Below, one piece after another: positions 1 through 10,101 of a stretch of DNA of 64,000 nucleotides. How positions within the stretch are numbered: position 1 is the stretch's first letter; every line of letters starts with the position of its first letter. The stretch spans positions 186,001-250,000 of the forward strand of contig NZ_JAZHPF010000002.1 in assembly GCF_036543075.1 (NCBI RefSeq), in the 5' to 3' direction. This DNA is from Deinococcus sp. YIM 134068 (GTDB taxonomy: Bacteria; Deinococcota; Deinococci; Deinococcales; Deinococcaceae). Made by a program: the position numbers and the translations under genes. The notes below the pieces were generated by a model, which saw nothing but the letters and a program-made list of their open reading frames with translations, did not search any database and was not told the DNA's origin.

Positions 1-1
1 C

Positions 2-454
2 CCGGTCATCGGCGTGCTCATCCTCGCCATGCTCGCCCTGACGCTGCTGCGCGGGAGGCTGGGCGACCGGCTGCGGCCCCACTCGCCCACGGGAACGGTG
101 CTGACGGGCGTGCTGGCGGGCTTCTCCACGATGGTGTCGAACGCGGCGGGGCCGGTCATGGCGATCTTCATGACGGCGGCGGGGCTGCCGAAGGAGCGGC
201 TGCTGGGCACGTCGGCCTGGACCTTCCTCATCTTCAATCTGGCGAAAGTGCCCCTGTTGCTGCTGCTCACGGCAGACAACCCCGCCGAGCCACTCTTCAC
301 CCCCGAGACGTTCCTCTTCGGTCTGACGCTCGTGCCCGCCCTGGGACTGGGGGCGCTCGTCGGGCGAGTCCTGCTGCCGTTCATCCCCGAGCGGGGCTTC
401 AGCCTGCTCGTGCTGGGGCTGTCGGCGGTGGCGGCGGTGCGGCTGATCGTGTGA
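2..454 (+). CDS. TauE/SafE family membrane transporter, 5' end outside window
   Basis: Only the last 150 codons are visible; the frame is open from the first in-frame codon, so the start lies upstream. The protein is almost wholly hydrophobic, with about four membrane helices. The segment GFSTMVSNAAGPVMAIF matches the helix hallmark of the TauE/SafE (DUF81) family, whose members are proposed exporters of sulfite or other sulfur anions. The substrate cannot be told from the sequence. It ends on the plus strand about 100 bp before the convergent hydrolase gene. The family call is firm and the substrate is unknown. Confidence 0.8.
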   Translation, partial: PVIGVLILAMLALTLLRGRLGDRLRPHSPTGTVLTGVLAGFSTMVSNAAGPVMAIFMTAAGLPKERLLGTSAWTFLIFNLAKVPLLLLLTADNPAEPLFTPETFLFGLTLVPALGLGALVGRVLLPFIPERGFSLLVLGLSAVAAVRLIV

Positions 455-559
455 CGCCGCATGGCCGGAGAAACCAGACCCAGCGTCATGACAGCCTGGG
501 CAAGGCTCCCTCCCACGGTTCGAAGCCGACGGCCCACGGCTCCCCGCTCAGACGGGCGC

Positions 560-2086
560 TCAGGGCACCGTCAGCGCCGCCAGCTCCGTCACCCGGCCCG
601 CCTCCGCCGTCACCAGCTCGCCCGTCACCCCGCCCACCTCCACCCGCACGGCCCGCTCCGGCACGCGCAGGAAGCCGTAGCCGCCCACCCCGTTCGTCGT
701 CGTGCGGGCGACCTCCTCGCCCGACTCGCCCAGGAGGCGCACCGTCCGCCCGCCGAGAGGGGCCGTGCCCGCCGTCGTCAGCGTGCCGCGCAGCGCCCGC
801 AGCGCCGAGGGGTCGGGGCGGGTCCAGCGGGCGGGGGTCTCGAAGGGGCCGCCCGGCCCGGCGATCCTGGCGATGAGTTCGGGCAGCACCTCGGCGGTCG
901 TGCGCTTCCCGGCGTTCACGTCGGCGTCGGGCGTGCGGTAGGAGTACCCGGCCCAGCCCAGGCCGAGCGTGCGGGCCTTGCGAATCTGGTCGAGCGTGCT
1001 GTCCTGATCGTTGAGGTAGATGGACGCCCCGCTCACCTGCCCGACCCCCGGCGAGCGCACCTTCAATCCCGCCGCGTAGGCCGCCCAGGTGTTGAACCAC
1101 CCCGCCTGCTCGGGCACGAAGTCGCGCTTGTAGTTCATCATCACGTTGAGGTCGAGGTAGCCCTCGCGCACCCAGGTCAGCCAGTCCTGCAAGACCTCGT
1201 TGTAGGTCCGGGTCGTCGTGAAGGCGTCGTCGGTCGTCGGCCCCACCGTGTAGGTGATGGTCGCGGCGTTGACGCTCACGTCGGGCTTGACGGCCTTCAC
1301 CGCCAGCGCCGTGTCGCGCACGAGGTTCGTGATCTGGGTGCGTCGCCACTCCGACCACGCGCGGTCCTCCGGGGCGGGTGTGCCCGTCGCTCCCGTCTCC
1401 GCGCGGAAGCGGGCGAGCGCCGTCTCGTTGTAGCCCCACTGGGACGGCCCGCCCACCGGGTTGAAGTCCGGGTAACGCACCCGGTCGAACTGAATGCCGT
1501 CCACGTCGTAATTCTGCACGACGGACACATACATGTCCTTGATGTATTCGGCGGCGTCGGGGTGGCCGGGGTCGAGGAGCCAGTCGTTCCCCGCCTTGAG
1601 GGTGGCGTCGGCCTTCACCATCATCCAGTTGTCGCGCCCCGCCTTGTCCGGGCCGTGCGCGTTGAAGGCGTGGGCGGGGCTGGTCGGCGGTGTCGTGGAG
1701 TTCCAGATCGCCGTCGTGATGATCCAGGCGTGGACCTGAAGGCCCGCCGCGTGCCCCTTCGTGATGAGGTCGGCGAGTGGGTCAAATCCGGCGAGCACGG
1801 CGGGGTCGTCCGTCGGCGGCATGGCGGCCTTCAGGCAGTAGCAGTCGCCCCGGCGGCCCACCTGCGCGAAGAGGACGTTGACGTTCATCGCGCGGGCGTC
1901 GGCGATGAGCTGGTCCACCTCGGCGGGCGTCTTGAGGCCGGGACCGAAGGCGTCCACCCACAGGCCGCGCAGTTCCAGCGGCGCGTTGGCCGGAATAGGT
2001 GCGGGTGCAGTCGGAGCGGGCGTGGGCGTCGTCTGAGCGGCGGCGACGGACAGGCTCAGCAGGGCGGACAGGAGAGCGGTTTTCAT
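560..2086 (-). CDS. Secreted GH10-like (GHL10, YngK-type) glycoside hydrolase
   Basis: The 508-residue protein starts at an ATG followed by a clear Sec signal peptide (MKTALLSALLSLSVAAAQ). A Pro/Thr-rich linker follows. From about residue 38 comes a TIM-barrel domain beginning LRGLWVDAF and carrying DGIQFDRVRYPDF near 196-208, typical of the GHL10/DUF187 family. Residues from about 430 form an Ig-like or carboxypeptidase-regulatory-like beta domain. An open frame extends 41 codons upstream but lacks a signal sequence at its own start, so the inner ATG is preferred. The gene lies downstream of and co-directional with the peptide ABC transporter, with a dispersed repeat between them. Substrate is unknown; a cell-envelope polysaccharide is a guess from context. 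Confidence 0.75.
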   Translation of the reverse strand: MKTALLSALLSLSVAAAQTTPTPAPTAPAPIPANAPLELRGLWVDAFGPGLKTPAEVDQLIADARAMNVNVLFAQVGRRGDCYCLKAAMPPTDDPAVLAGFDPLADLITKGHAAGLQVHAWIITTAIWNSTTPPTSPAHAFNAHGPDKAGRDNWMMVKADATLKAGNDWLLDPGHPDAAEYIKDMYVSVVQNYDVDGIQFDRVRYPDFNPVGGPSQWGYNETALARFRAETGATGTPAPEDRAWSEWRRTQITNLVRDTALAVKAVKPDVSVNAATITYTVGPTTDDAFTTTRTYNEVLQDWLTWVREGYLDLNVMMNYKRDFVPEQAGWFNTWAAYAAGLKVRSPGVGQVSGASIYLNDQDSTLDQIRKARTLGLGWAGYSYRTPDADVNAGKRTTAEVLPELIARIAGPGGPFETPARWTRPDPSALRALRGTLTTAGTAPLGGRTVRLLGESGEEVARTTTNGVGGYGFLRVPERAVRVEVGGVTGELVTAEAGRVTELAALTVP

Positions 2087-2194
2087 GGTTTGCCCCACAG
2101 CATGACGGATGGAAGGCGATTGGGGGTGGAGGTCGGGCGGGGTCTGTCTATGGGCGGGACGGCGAGGGGAGTTGATGGGTTCGGTTGCTGGGGT

Positions 2195-2308
2195 GCCAGG
2201 CCCGCTCACCCCCTCCCGGCCTCCCCCCTCAAGGGGGAGGAGCTAAAAAGCCCAAGCTGTCGCTCTTTTCTCCCTCTCCCCTCGTGGGAGAGGGCCGGGG
2301 TGAGGGGG
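2195..2308 (+). repeat. Composite dispersed repeat, copy 1
   Basis: About 110 bp holding two hairpins: CCTCCCCC facing GGGGGAGG, then CCCTCTCCC facing GGGAGAGGG. Outer arms CTCACCCC and GGCCGGGGTGAG can also pair, giving a nested structure. The same unit occurs inverted at 33985-34090 and as a diverged copy at 37421-37571. It lies between the GHL10 gene and the oppC-like gene. Confidence 0.7.
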
Positions 2309-2339
2309 CGACGTGGCGACTCCACCGCCCAAGTCCCCC

Positions 2340-3440
2340 CTACCCCCGACTTTGCGTGTCCGCCGCATCCCGCAGCGCGTCCCCGAAGAAGTTAAAGGCG
2401 AGCACCGCCAGGAAGATGAACAGGCCCGGAATCAGCAGCCACGGATAGAGCCGCAGCGTCTGGAAGTTCTGCGCGTCCTTGAGCAGGAGACCCCACGAGG
2501 TCATCGGCTCCTTGATGCCCAGCCCCAGGAAGCTCAGGGCGCTCTCTCCCAGGATGTAGCCCGGCAGCGCGAGTGTGGCCGTCACCACCAGGAAGGAACT
2601 CAGGTTGGGCGTGATGTGCCGCAGGATCACCCGCAGGTCGCGGGCACCGATGGCCTGCGCGGCGGTGACGTACTCCACCCCCCGCGCGGCGAGCACCTGC
2701 CCCCGCACCACCCGCGCCAGCCCCGCCCACCCGATCAGGGACAGCACCGCCACGATGCCCACGTACACCCACGTACTCGGCCACCGCGCGGGGATGAGCG
2801 TGGAGAGAGCGAGCAGGATGGGCAGGCGCGGAAAGGAGAGCAGCACCTCCACCGTCCGTTGAATCAGGTTGTCGATCCAGCCGCCGTAATAGCCGCTGAC
2901 GCCGCCCAGAACGATGCCGATGGCGAACGAGATCAGCACGCCGATCACGCCCACCGTCAGGCTGACCTGTCCGCCCACGAGCGTCCGGGAGAGCAGGTCG
3001 CGCCCCAGTTGGTCGGTGCCGAGCGGGAAGAAGGTGTTCCCTTCCGGCACCCCGAAGAGGTGGATGTTGGAGCGCAGGCCGAGCAGGCGGTATTCGTCGC
3101 CACGCACGAAGAGGCGGATGGGCACGGGGTTCTGCCGGTCCTCCACGTTCTTGCGGGCAAACGTCACCGGGTCGCGTTCCTGCTTGAAACCGTAGACGAA
3201 GGGAGAGCGGAGTTGCCCCTCGTGGACGATGTGGACCCGTTGCGGCGGCTGGTAACTCGCCTCCTCGTGCTGCGTGGTGATGCCGTAGGGCGCGAGGAAG
3301 GGAGAGAACAGCGCCAGCCCGTACAGCACCAGCAGCAGCCACCCGCCGACTACACCGAGCCGTGACTTGCGGTAGCGCCGCCACGCGAGCGCCCACGGGG
3401 AGGGGGTGACGGGAGTGGGGGTGGTGGGGAGGGCGGTCAT
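2340..3440 (-). CDS. ABC transporter permease, OppC/DppC type
   Basis: Inner-membrane subunit (366 residues) of a peptide/opine/nickel-class ABC importer. It has an N-terminal membrane helix after MTALPTTPTPVTPSPWALAW, a large external loop, and a C-terminal BPD_transp_1 domain with the EAA-type loop (EYVTAAQAIGARD) that contacts the ATPase. The ATG at 3440 is chosen because GAGGGC precedes it; a longer open frame upstream has no such site. It follows the oppB-like gene across a 90-bp gap filled by heptamer repeats. No OppD/OppF ATPase is adjacent, so a shared ATPase encoded elsewhere is inferred. Confidence 0.88.
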   Translation of the reverse strand: MTALPTTPTPVTPSPWALAWRRYRKSRLGVVGGWLLLVLYGLALFSPFLAPYGITTQHEEASYQPPQRVHIVHEGQLRSPFVYGFKQERDPVTFARKNVEDRQNPVPIRLFVRGDEYRLLGLRSNIHLFGVPEGNTFFPLGTDQLGRDLLSRTLVGGQVSLTVGVIGVLISFAIGIVLGGVSGYYGGWIDNLIQRTVEVLLSFPRLPILLALSTLIPARWPSTWVYVGIVAVLSLIGWAGLARVVRGQVLAARGVEYVTAAQAIGARDLRVILRHITPNLSSFLVVTATLALPGYILGESALSFLGLGIKEPMTSWGLLLKDAQNFQTLRLYPWLLIPGLFIFLAVLAFNFFGDALRDAADTQSRG

Positions 3441-3451
3441 GGGTGCCCTCG

Positions 3452-3536
3452 GCAGCTTGTCGCCTGTAGCTTGTCGCTTGTAGAAAGTTCCCCGTCTTTT
3501 TCCACGAGCCACGAGCTACACGCCACAAGCCTCACG
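3452..3536. repeat. Heptamer-phased inverted repeat between two permease genes
   Basis: The left arm is five consecutive 7-mers (GCAGCTT, GTCGCCT, GTAGCTT, GTCGCTT, GTAGAAA). The right arm is CCACGAG, CCACGAG, CTACACG, CCACAAG, CCTCACG. The right arm is close to the reverse complement of the left (about 25 of 31 positions), so a long imperfect stem can form. It runs into the stop codon of the oppB-like gene. Confidence 0.75.
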
Positions 3537-4503
3537 CATACCTCACGCGCGGGTCCGCCCACGCCAGCGCGAGGTCGGCCAGCAGGTTGCCCACGAGGAG
3601 CAGGAACGCGCTCAGCATCAGCAGAGTCAACGCCGTGTACTGGTCCTTGTTGATCAGGCTGTCGTACAGCAGCGGGCCGATGGTCGGGAGATTGAGGACG
3701 ATGGAGATGATGATGGTGCCGCTGATGAGGGTGGGCAGGCTCAGCCCCGCGAGGCTGATGAGGGGATTGATCGCGTTGCGGACGGCGTGACGCCACACCA
3801 CGCGGTTTTGCGGCAGCCCCTTCGCCCGCGCCGTGCGGATGTAATCCTGGCTCAGCACGTCGAGCGTGGAGGCGCGCATCTGGCGCATCAGGCCCGCGAC
3901 GCCCTCCAGCCCGATGGCGAGAATCGGAATCCACAGGTGGTTGAGGAGGTCCAGCACCCGCGCCCACGACCACGGCGCGTCGATGTAGTCCGGGCTGAAG
4001 AGGCCGCCCACGTTCGTCCCCCCGAATTGCAGCACGAGCGCGACCAGCAGCAGCGCCGCGAGGAAGTCGGGGATGGCGAGGCCGATGTAGCCGAGGAAGT
4101 TCGCCACGCTCGCCGCGAGGCCGTGACGGTTGAAGGCCGTGTACAGCCCCAGCGGCACGGCGACGATCCATGTGAACACCAACGTAATGACGCTGATGAA
4201 GATCGTCCAGCCCATCAGGTCTCCAATGACGCTGACGACCGGGCGGTTTTGCAGGAACGAGTACCCGAAGTCGAACCGGGTGACGACGCCCCACAACCAC
4301 CGCCCGTACTGCACGATGGCGGGTTGATCCAGCCCGAGCTGACGGCTGATCGCCTCCGCCGTCTCGCGGGAGAAGCGCGGGTCCTCCAGATACTGGTCGG
4401 TGAAGCTGCCCGGCTGAAGCTGGATCACCGTGAAGCACACGGCGCTGATGACGAGCAGGGTGGGAATCATGCCGAGAAGTCGGCGGAGGGTGTAGGTCAG
4501 CAT
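3532..4503 (-). CDS. ABC transporter permease, OppB/DppB type
   Basis: Polytopic inner-membrane permease of 323 residues, the normal size for OppB/DppB. It begins MLTYTLRRLLGMIPTLLVIS, the family's characteristic N-terminal helix. It carries a C-terminal permease domain with an EAA-type loop (DYIRTARAKGLPQNRV). It is the middle gene of a binding protein - OppB - OppC set read leftward. It would form the channel with the neighbouring OppC-like subunit for oligopeptide-like substrates. The divergent MurNAc recycling operon suggests that muropeptides are among them; that is inference. Confidence 0.9.
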   Translation of the reverse strand: MLTYTLRRLLGMIPTLLVISAVCFTVIQLQPGSFTDQYLEDPRFSRETAEAISRQLGLDQPAIVQYGRWLWGVVTRFDFGYSFLQNRPVVSVIGDLMGWTIFISVITLVFTWIVAVPLGLYTAFNRHGLAASVANFLGYIGLAIPDFLAALLLVALVLQFGGTNVGGLFSPDYIDAPWSWARVLDLLNHLWIPILAIGLEGVAGLMRQMRASTLDVLSQDYIRTARAKGLPQNRVVWRHAVRNAINPLISLAGLSLPTLISGTIIISIVLNLPTIGPLLYDSLINKDQYTALTLLMLSAFLLLVGNLLADLALAWADPRVRYA

Positions 4504-4508
4504 GGGGG

Positions 4509-4543
4509 GTCAGGGGTGAGTGGGAAGTGGTCAGTAGGACGCA
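4509..4543. repeat. Heptamer-period repeat
   Basis: Five adjacent 7-mers follow the upstream end of the oppB-like gene: GTCAGGG, GTGAGTG, GGAAGTG, GTCAGTA, GGACGCA. The period is exactly seven with a conserved GTnAGTG-like core. It belongs to the window-wide family of 7-nt-phased intergenic repeats. Confidence 0.6.
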
Positions 4544-4588
4544 ACAAGTGACCCTCCGAACTGGGGCAGACGCGCTTGGACATGGAAC

Positions 4589-4630
4589 GTGAGTGGTGAG
4601 TGGAGCCGAGGTCATCCACTCACCACTCAC
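4589..4630. repeat. Perfect 16-bp inverted repeat between binding-protein and permease genes
   Basis: The arms 4589-4604 and 4615-4630 are exact reverse complements (GTGAGTGGTGAGTGGA facing its complement) with a 10-nt loop. Each arm is two copies of GTGAGTG. It lies just after the binding-protein stop codon, where a hairpin could protect the abundant upstream message or reduce read-through into the permeases. Confidence 0.8.
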
Positions 4631-4640
4631 CACACCCCAC

Positions 4641-6395
<1,755 letters not shown>

Positions 6396-6458
6396 GGGGA
6401 ACCTCCGGGGCAGGGCGTAGGATGGGGTGCGCTTCAAATGGGCTGAAGGTTACGGCTC

Positions 6459-6487
6459 AGCATAGGACCACTTCCATTCCTCTGCAA
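6459..6487 (-). promoter_or_regulatory. Promoter of the peptide ABC operon with GntR-type half-site
   Basis: Read on the minus strand: TTGCAG (6487-6482), 17-nt spacer, TATGCT (6464-6459). The spacer ends in GTGGTCC, directly against the -10. Its inverted partner, GTGGTCC on the plus strand at 6501-6507, lies beside the divergent regulator start. Binding of the GntR protein to both is inferred. Confidence 0.65.
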
Positions 6488-6515
6488 GCCTCGCGGCCTG
6501 GTGGTCCGCGAGTGG

Positions 6516-6521
6516 TATGGT
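6516..6521 (+). promoter_or_regulatory. -10 box of leaderless GntR gene
   Basis: TATGGT ends 7 nt before the ATG at 6529 and no spaced ribosome site precedes that ATG. This matches the TANNNT-plus-short-gap pattern of Deinococcus leaderless genes. It overlaps the upstream in-frame ATG at 6517, which argues against that start. Confidence 0.55.
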
Positions 6522-6528
6522 CGGGGGG

Positions 6529-7305
6529 ATGTCCTCCTCGTCCCCACCCTGGTTCGTCCCGCTGAACCCGGAGAGCGCCACTCCTGTCTACGTGCAGGTG
6601 GCGCAGGGGCTGGCGGCGCGCATCGAGGCGGGCGCTATCGAGCGCGGAAGTGCCCTGCCCGCCGAGCGGGACCTCGCCTCGGCGCTCGGGGTGTCGCGGG
6701 TGACGGTGCGGCAGGGGCTGGCACTGCTCGCCCAGCGCGGGTTGTTGACACGGCGGCACGGAAGTGGAACGTTCGTGAATCCACCGTCGCAGGCCGCGTC
6801 CGCCCCCCGTTCCCTCGGCCTGCTGACGGGCTTCTCGGAGGACGTGCGCTCGCGGGGAGGCACGCCGGGGGCGCGGGTCCTGGCCTTCGAGTGCGCCCGC
6901 CCCACCCCGCAGGAGGCGATGACGCTCGCGCTCTCGCCCACCGATGGGGTGTACCGGGTGCGCCGCCTGCGAACGGCGGACGGCGAGCCGCTGGCCGTGG
7001 AGGAGAGCACGCTGCCCGCTGCGACCGTGGGGCCGCTCACCGAGGAGGACGTGACGGACGCCAGCCTGTACGCGCTGCTGCGGGCGCGGGGGCTGAGTCC
7101 GGTGCGGGGCGTGCGGCACCTGCGCGCGGTGAACGCCGACCGCCAACTCGCCCGCTGGCTGGGGGTGCCGACGGGCGCGGCGCTGCTCGCCACCGAGCGC
7201 GTCTCGTGGACGGTGGGGGGACGGCCCGTGGAACATGCCCGCGCCCACTACCGGGGCGACCGCTCCGACTTCGTGATGGAACTGCACGGCGAGGATGGAA
7301 CGTGA
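6529..7305 (+). CDS. GntR/HutC-family regulator with UTRA domain
   Basis: Transcription factor of 258 residues. Residues about 12-75 form the GntR winged helix ([38 protein letters not shown]). Residues about 90-255 form a UTRA effector domain ([20 protein letters not shown]). Members close to this type often sense amino-sugar phosphates, which fits the murQ gene downstream. The start at 6529 is chosen because a TATGGT -10 box sits 7 nt upstream, implying a leaderless message. Its stop overlaps the next start (GTGA). It probably controls both its own operon and the divergent ABC transporter through the GTGGTCC half-sites; that is inference. Confidence 0.85.
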   Translation: MSSSSPPWFVPLNPESATPVYVQVAQGLAARIEAGAIERGSALPAERDLASALGVSRVTVRQGLALLAQRGLLTRRHGSGTFVNPPSQAASAPRSLGLLTGFSEDVRSRGGTPGARVLAFECARPTPQEAMTLALSPTDGVYRVRRLRTADGEPLAVEESTLPAATVGPLTEEDVTDASLYALLRARGLSPVRGVRHLRAVNADRQLARWLGVPTGAALLATERVSWTVGGRPVEHARAHYRGDRSDFVMELHGEDGT

Positions 7306-7490
7306 CGGCTCCCCGCGTCCTCGGGTTGATGAGCGGTACGAGCGCGGACGCGGCACGCGGGGCGGCGTTCGCCTTCCTGGGTTACGTGCGAGCGCAGGGC
7401 TGGACGAACACGCTGCCGCAGGTGACGGGCGCGCGGGTCGCCGTGAGCGCCGGCAAACTCCTGCTCCCACCCCCGGAGGCCAATCCATGA
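7302..7490 (+). pseudogene. anmK: Internally deleted anmK (anhydro-N-acetylmuramic acid kinase) remnant
   Basis: A 62-codon frame begins [16 protein letters not shown], the N-terminus and ATP-binding hallmark of AnmK. It then jumps to [19 protein letters not shown] and AGKLLLPPP, which resemble the C-terminal end of the same enzyme. AnmK proteins are normally around 370-390 residues, so roughly 300 internal residues, including the catalytic region, are missing. The reading frame stays open. The start overlaps the GntR stop as GTGA and the stop overlaps the murQ start as ATGA, so translational coupling is preserved. It cannot be an active kinase. A tiny functional protein is unlikely but not excluded. 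Confidence 0.8.
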
Positions 7491-8407
7491 CGAGCGAGCC
7501 GACCTCTCCCCCACCCACCGACCCCCGCCGCACCGAGGGTCTGCACCCGGCGTATCCCGACCTCGACCGCCTGGACCCCCTCGCGCTCGTGCGGGCTTTC
7601 ACCGACGACCAGCGGGACGCCGTGGAGGTTGTGCGGGCGGCGGCCCCGGCCCTCGCGCGGGCGGTGGAGGCGGCGCTGCCCCGGCTGGAGCGCGGCGGGC
7701 GTCTCGTCTATGCGGGCGCGGGCACGAGCGGACGCCTCGGCGTGCTGGACGCGACCGAACTCACCCCGACCTTCTCCTGGCCGCCCGAGCGGGCCGTGCC
7801 CCTCATCGCCGGGGGCGAGCGGGCCATCCGGCAGGCGGTGGAGGGGGCGGAGGACCGCGAGGGGGGCGGGGCGGAGGACGTGCGCGCGGCGGAGGTCGGA
7901 CCGGACGACGTTCTCATCGCCGTTGCCGCGAGCGGGACTACGCCCTACGCGCTGGGGGCGATAGCGGAAGCACGGAGGCGAGGGGCGCTCACCGTGGGCA
8001 TCGCCAACAATCCGGGGACGCCCCTCCTCGCCGCCGCCGAGTGCCCAATCCTGCTGGACACCGGGCCGGAGGTCATCGGCGGCAGCACGCGTCTCAAGGC
8101 CGGGACCGCGCAGAAGATCGCCCTGAACACCCTGTCGAGCGCCCTGATGGTGCGGCTGGGCAAGGTCTACGGCAACCTGATGGTGGACGTGCGGGCGAGC
8201 AACGCCAAGCTGGAGGGCCGCGCCCTGCGCCTGACCCGTCACGCGACGGGGGCGGGCGAGGAGGAGGCACGGGCAGCCCTGGCAGCGGCGGGCGGACGGG
8301 TGAAGACGGCCATCGTCATGCTGCGCCTCGGCGTGGACGCGGCGGAGGCCGACGCCCGGCTCATGGCGGCGGGCGGGCACGCGCGGGCCGCGTTGGGGGA
8401 AGGGTGA
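7487..8407 (+). CDS. murQ: N-acetylmuramic acid 6-phosphate etherase
   Basis: Cytoplasmic etherase that cleaves the lactyl ether of MurNAc-6-phosphate to give GlcNAc-6-phosphate and lactate in peptidoglycan recycling. It is 306 residues, normal for MurQ, with a SIS sugar-phosphate domain. Visible motifs are [14 protein letters not shown] at the N-terminus, [18 protein letters not shown] (about 78-95, substrate loop), [33 protein letters not shown], and [19 protein letters not shown]. The start overlaps the anmK remnant (ATGA) and the stop overlaps the hydrolase start (GTGA). With anmK broken, its substrate would have to come from another kinase or a phosphorylating transporter. Confidence 0.95.
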   Translation: MTSEPTSPPPTDPRRTEGLHPAYPDLDRLDPLALVRAFTDDQRDAVEVVRAAAPALARAVEAALPRLERGGRLVYAGAGTSGRLGVLDATELTPTFSWPPERAVPLIAGGERAIRQAVEGAEDREGGGAEDVRAAEVGPDDVLIAVAASGTTPYALGAIAEARRRGALTVGIANNPGTPLLAAAECPILLDTGPEVIGGSTRLKAGTAQKIALNTLSSALMVRLGKVYGNLMVDVRASNAKLEGRALRLTRHATGAGEEEARAALAAAGGRVKTAIVMLRLGVDAAEADARLMAAGGHARAALGEG

Positions 8408-9438
8408 TTCCGGGGCGCACTCAAGCCCTGCTGAACCGCGCCGTTCGGGAACAGGGCCTCTGCGGCGCGGCCCTCGGCGTGGTGGATACGGACGGACGGC
8501 AGGGCACGTTCCTCGTCGGACAGGCGGCCCGCGAACCGGAAGTCGCCCCACTGGACGAGGGGACGTGGTGGGACCTCGCCAGCCTCACCAAGCCGCTGTT
8601 CACCGCGCGGGAGGTGCTCAGGGCGACGGAAGATGGCTTGCTGGACCTCGACGACTCCCTCTCCGCCCACCTCCCCGATCTCGCGTGGATGCAGGAGACG
8701 CCGCTCAAGGCCCGCACACTCCGACACCTCCTGACCCACACGGCGGGTCTGCCCGCCTGGGCACCGCTCTACACCTGGGGCGAGGCGGGGACAATTCGCG
8801 CCCGGCTCCTTCAGGAACCCTGGCCCCTCACCGAGCCGGGCGGGGTCGTCTACAGCGACCTCGGATACCTGCTGCTGGGCACGGTGCTGGAGCGGGTGCG
8901 CGGCAGGCCCCTGCGCGAGTTTGGGCTGGACGAGGGCCTGACCTTCACACCCGACCCGGCCAATAGTGCCGCCACCGAGCGTTGCCCCTGGCGCGGGCGG
9001 GTGCTGCGCGGCGAGACGCACGACGAGAACGCCTGGGCGCTGGGCGGCGCACCGGGCCACGCGGGGCTGTTCGGCACGCTGGCCGGGGTGCTGGCCCAGG
9101 CCGAACGCCTGTTACGTGGCGGCTGGCTCTCCCCCGCCGCGCAGGCCGCCGCCCTCCGCCCCCACGCGGAAGGCCGAACCCTCGTCTTCGTGAGCGCGGC
9201 TCCGGGCTGGAGCGGCGGCGGTCTGTGCGGCCCCCACGCCTTCGGGCACACGGGCTTCACCGGAACAGGGCTGTGGGTGGAGCCGGAACGCGGCCTCGCG
9301 TGGGTGCTGCTCACGAACCGCGTGCATCCGTCGCGCCACGGCACGCTCGATATTCAGGCGCTGCGGCGGGCGGTGGGGAATACGTTGCTGGCGGGATGGG
9401 GGGAGAGCATGGGCGGCCAGGACGGTCCTCTTGGCTGA
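8404..9438 (+). CDS. Serine hydrolase of the beta-lactamase/PBP (class C-like) family
   Basis: A 344-residue serine hydrolase with the three motifs of the fold: SLTK (Ser nucleophile) near residue 60, YSDLGY around 150, and HTG near 281. No signal peptide is evident, so it is probably cytoplasmic. The GTG start at 8404 overlaps the murQ stop and is preceded by a GGGGGAAGG-like site. Such hydrolases are commonly encoded beside murQ/anmK and may process muropeptides or related esters and amides. It is the last gene of the GntR operon. The fold is certain and the substrate is not. Confidence 0.85.
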   Translation: MIPGRTQALLNRAVREQGLCGAALGVVDTDGRQGTFLVGQAAREPEVAPLDEGTWWDLASLTKPLFTAREVLRATEDGLLDLDDSLSAHLPDLAWMQETPLKARTLRHLLTHTAGLPAWAPLYTWGEAGTIRARLLQEPWPLTEPGGVVYSDLGYLLLGTVLERVRGRPLREFGLDEGLTFTPDPANSAATERCPWRGRVLRGETHDENAWALGGAPGHAGLFGTLAGVLAQAERLLRGGWLSPAAQAAALRPHAEGRTLVFVSAAPGWSGGGLCGPHAFGHTGFTGTGLWVEPERGLAWVLLTNRVHPSRHGTLDIQALRRAVGNTLLAGWGESMGGQDGPLG

Positions 9439-9503
9439 CCAGGGGAAGACACGCCGTTTACCGTTCTTTCTGTTCCCCCCTCCCCCTGGAACGCTTGACG
9501 TGC

Positions 9504-9597
9504 AAGAGAAAGCGAGCGTACCAGACGTTGTGTGTTTCTCCCTCTCCCCTTGCGGGTGACTCGGAGAGCTGCGAAGCAGAGGGCCGGGGAGAGGGGT
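9504..9597 (+). repeat. Partial dispersed repeat, B-type
   Basis: The block AGAAAGCGAGCG through TCTCCCTCTCCCCTTG is nearly repeated at 43136-43178 (AGAAAGTAAGCGTGCCGGAC and TTCTCCCTCTCCCCAG). The end, GAGGGCCGGGGAGAGGGG, matches the end of the composite repeat at 2195-2308. It lies in the convergent gap between the hydrolase and HU genes. Confidence 0.55.
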
Positions 9598-9628
9598 GGC
9601 GAGCGGAGCCTGCCCGCCTACAAACGAG

Positions 9629-9650
9629 AAAAACGCCCCACACGGGGGCG
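9629..9650 (-). terminator. Rho-independent terminator of the HU gene
   Basis: On the minus strand, CGCCCC-cgtgt-GGGGCG forms a perfect 6-bp stem followed directly by TTTTT. It begins 22 bp after the HU stop codon. Confidence 0.85.
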
Positions 9651-9672
9651 CTCTCCTTCAGCCTGTCTTCCC

Positions 9673-10101
9673 TTACTCCACGATGGCGTCCGCGCCGCCG
9701 AGCGATCCCTTGAGGGTGGAGGCGACCTTGAAGGCGACCTTCTTCCCGGCGGGAATCTGAATCTTCTCGCTCGTGCCGGGCCTGACGCCCGTGCGGGCGG
9801 CGGTGGCCTTGACGCTCAGGGTGCCCAGGCCGGGCAGCCCCACGCTCTTGCCCCCCTTGATCGCGTCCACGACGACGCCGAGCATCGCGCTCACCGCCTC
9901 CTCGCTCTGCTTCTTGGTCAGGCCGGTCTTGTCGGCGACGAGTTCCACGAGCTGGGTCTTGGCGACCTTGCCGCTGCCGCCGCGCCCGGTGTCCGCCGTG
10001 GCGACATCATCCACCTCGGTGCGCTCGGCGGCTTTGGCCGTGCGGGTGGAGGCCTTCGCGGCGGGCTTCTTGGCGGGGGCCTTCGTTGATTTTTTCGTCA
10101 T
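9673..10101 (-). CDS. hup: HU-family nucleoid protein with basic N-terminal tail
   Basis: DNA-binding architectural protein of 142 residues, against about 90 for E. coli HU. The extra 45-50 residues are an N-terminal Lys/Ala-rich disordered tail ([18 protein letters not shown]), as in Deinococcus HU. The core follows: [20 protein letters not shown], then [20 protein letters not shown] with the DNA-intercalating beta arm ([19 protein letters not shown]). It acts as a dimer compacting the nucleoid. An alternative ATG lies four codons upstream (10113). The gene is monocistronic with its own terminator at 9629-9650 and a divergent promoter region upstream. Confidence 0.93.
   Translation of the reverse strand: MTKKSTKAPAKKPAAKASTRTAKAAERTEVDDVATADTGRGGSGKVAKTQLVELVADKTGLTKKQSEEAVSAMLGVVVDAIKGGKSVGLPGLGTLSVKATAARTGVRPGTSEKIQIPAGKKVAFKVASTLKGSLGGADAIVE

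Noticed and set aside
6517..6528. Upstream ATG for the GntR regulator
   Set aside because: It lies inside the probable -10 box TATGGT; the ATG at 6529 fits a leaderless start.
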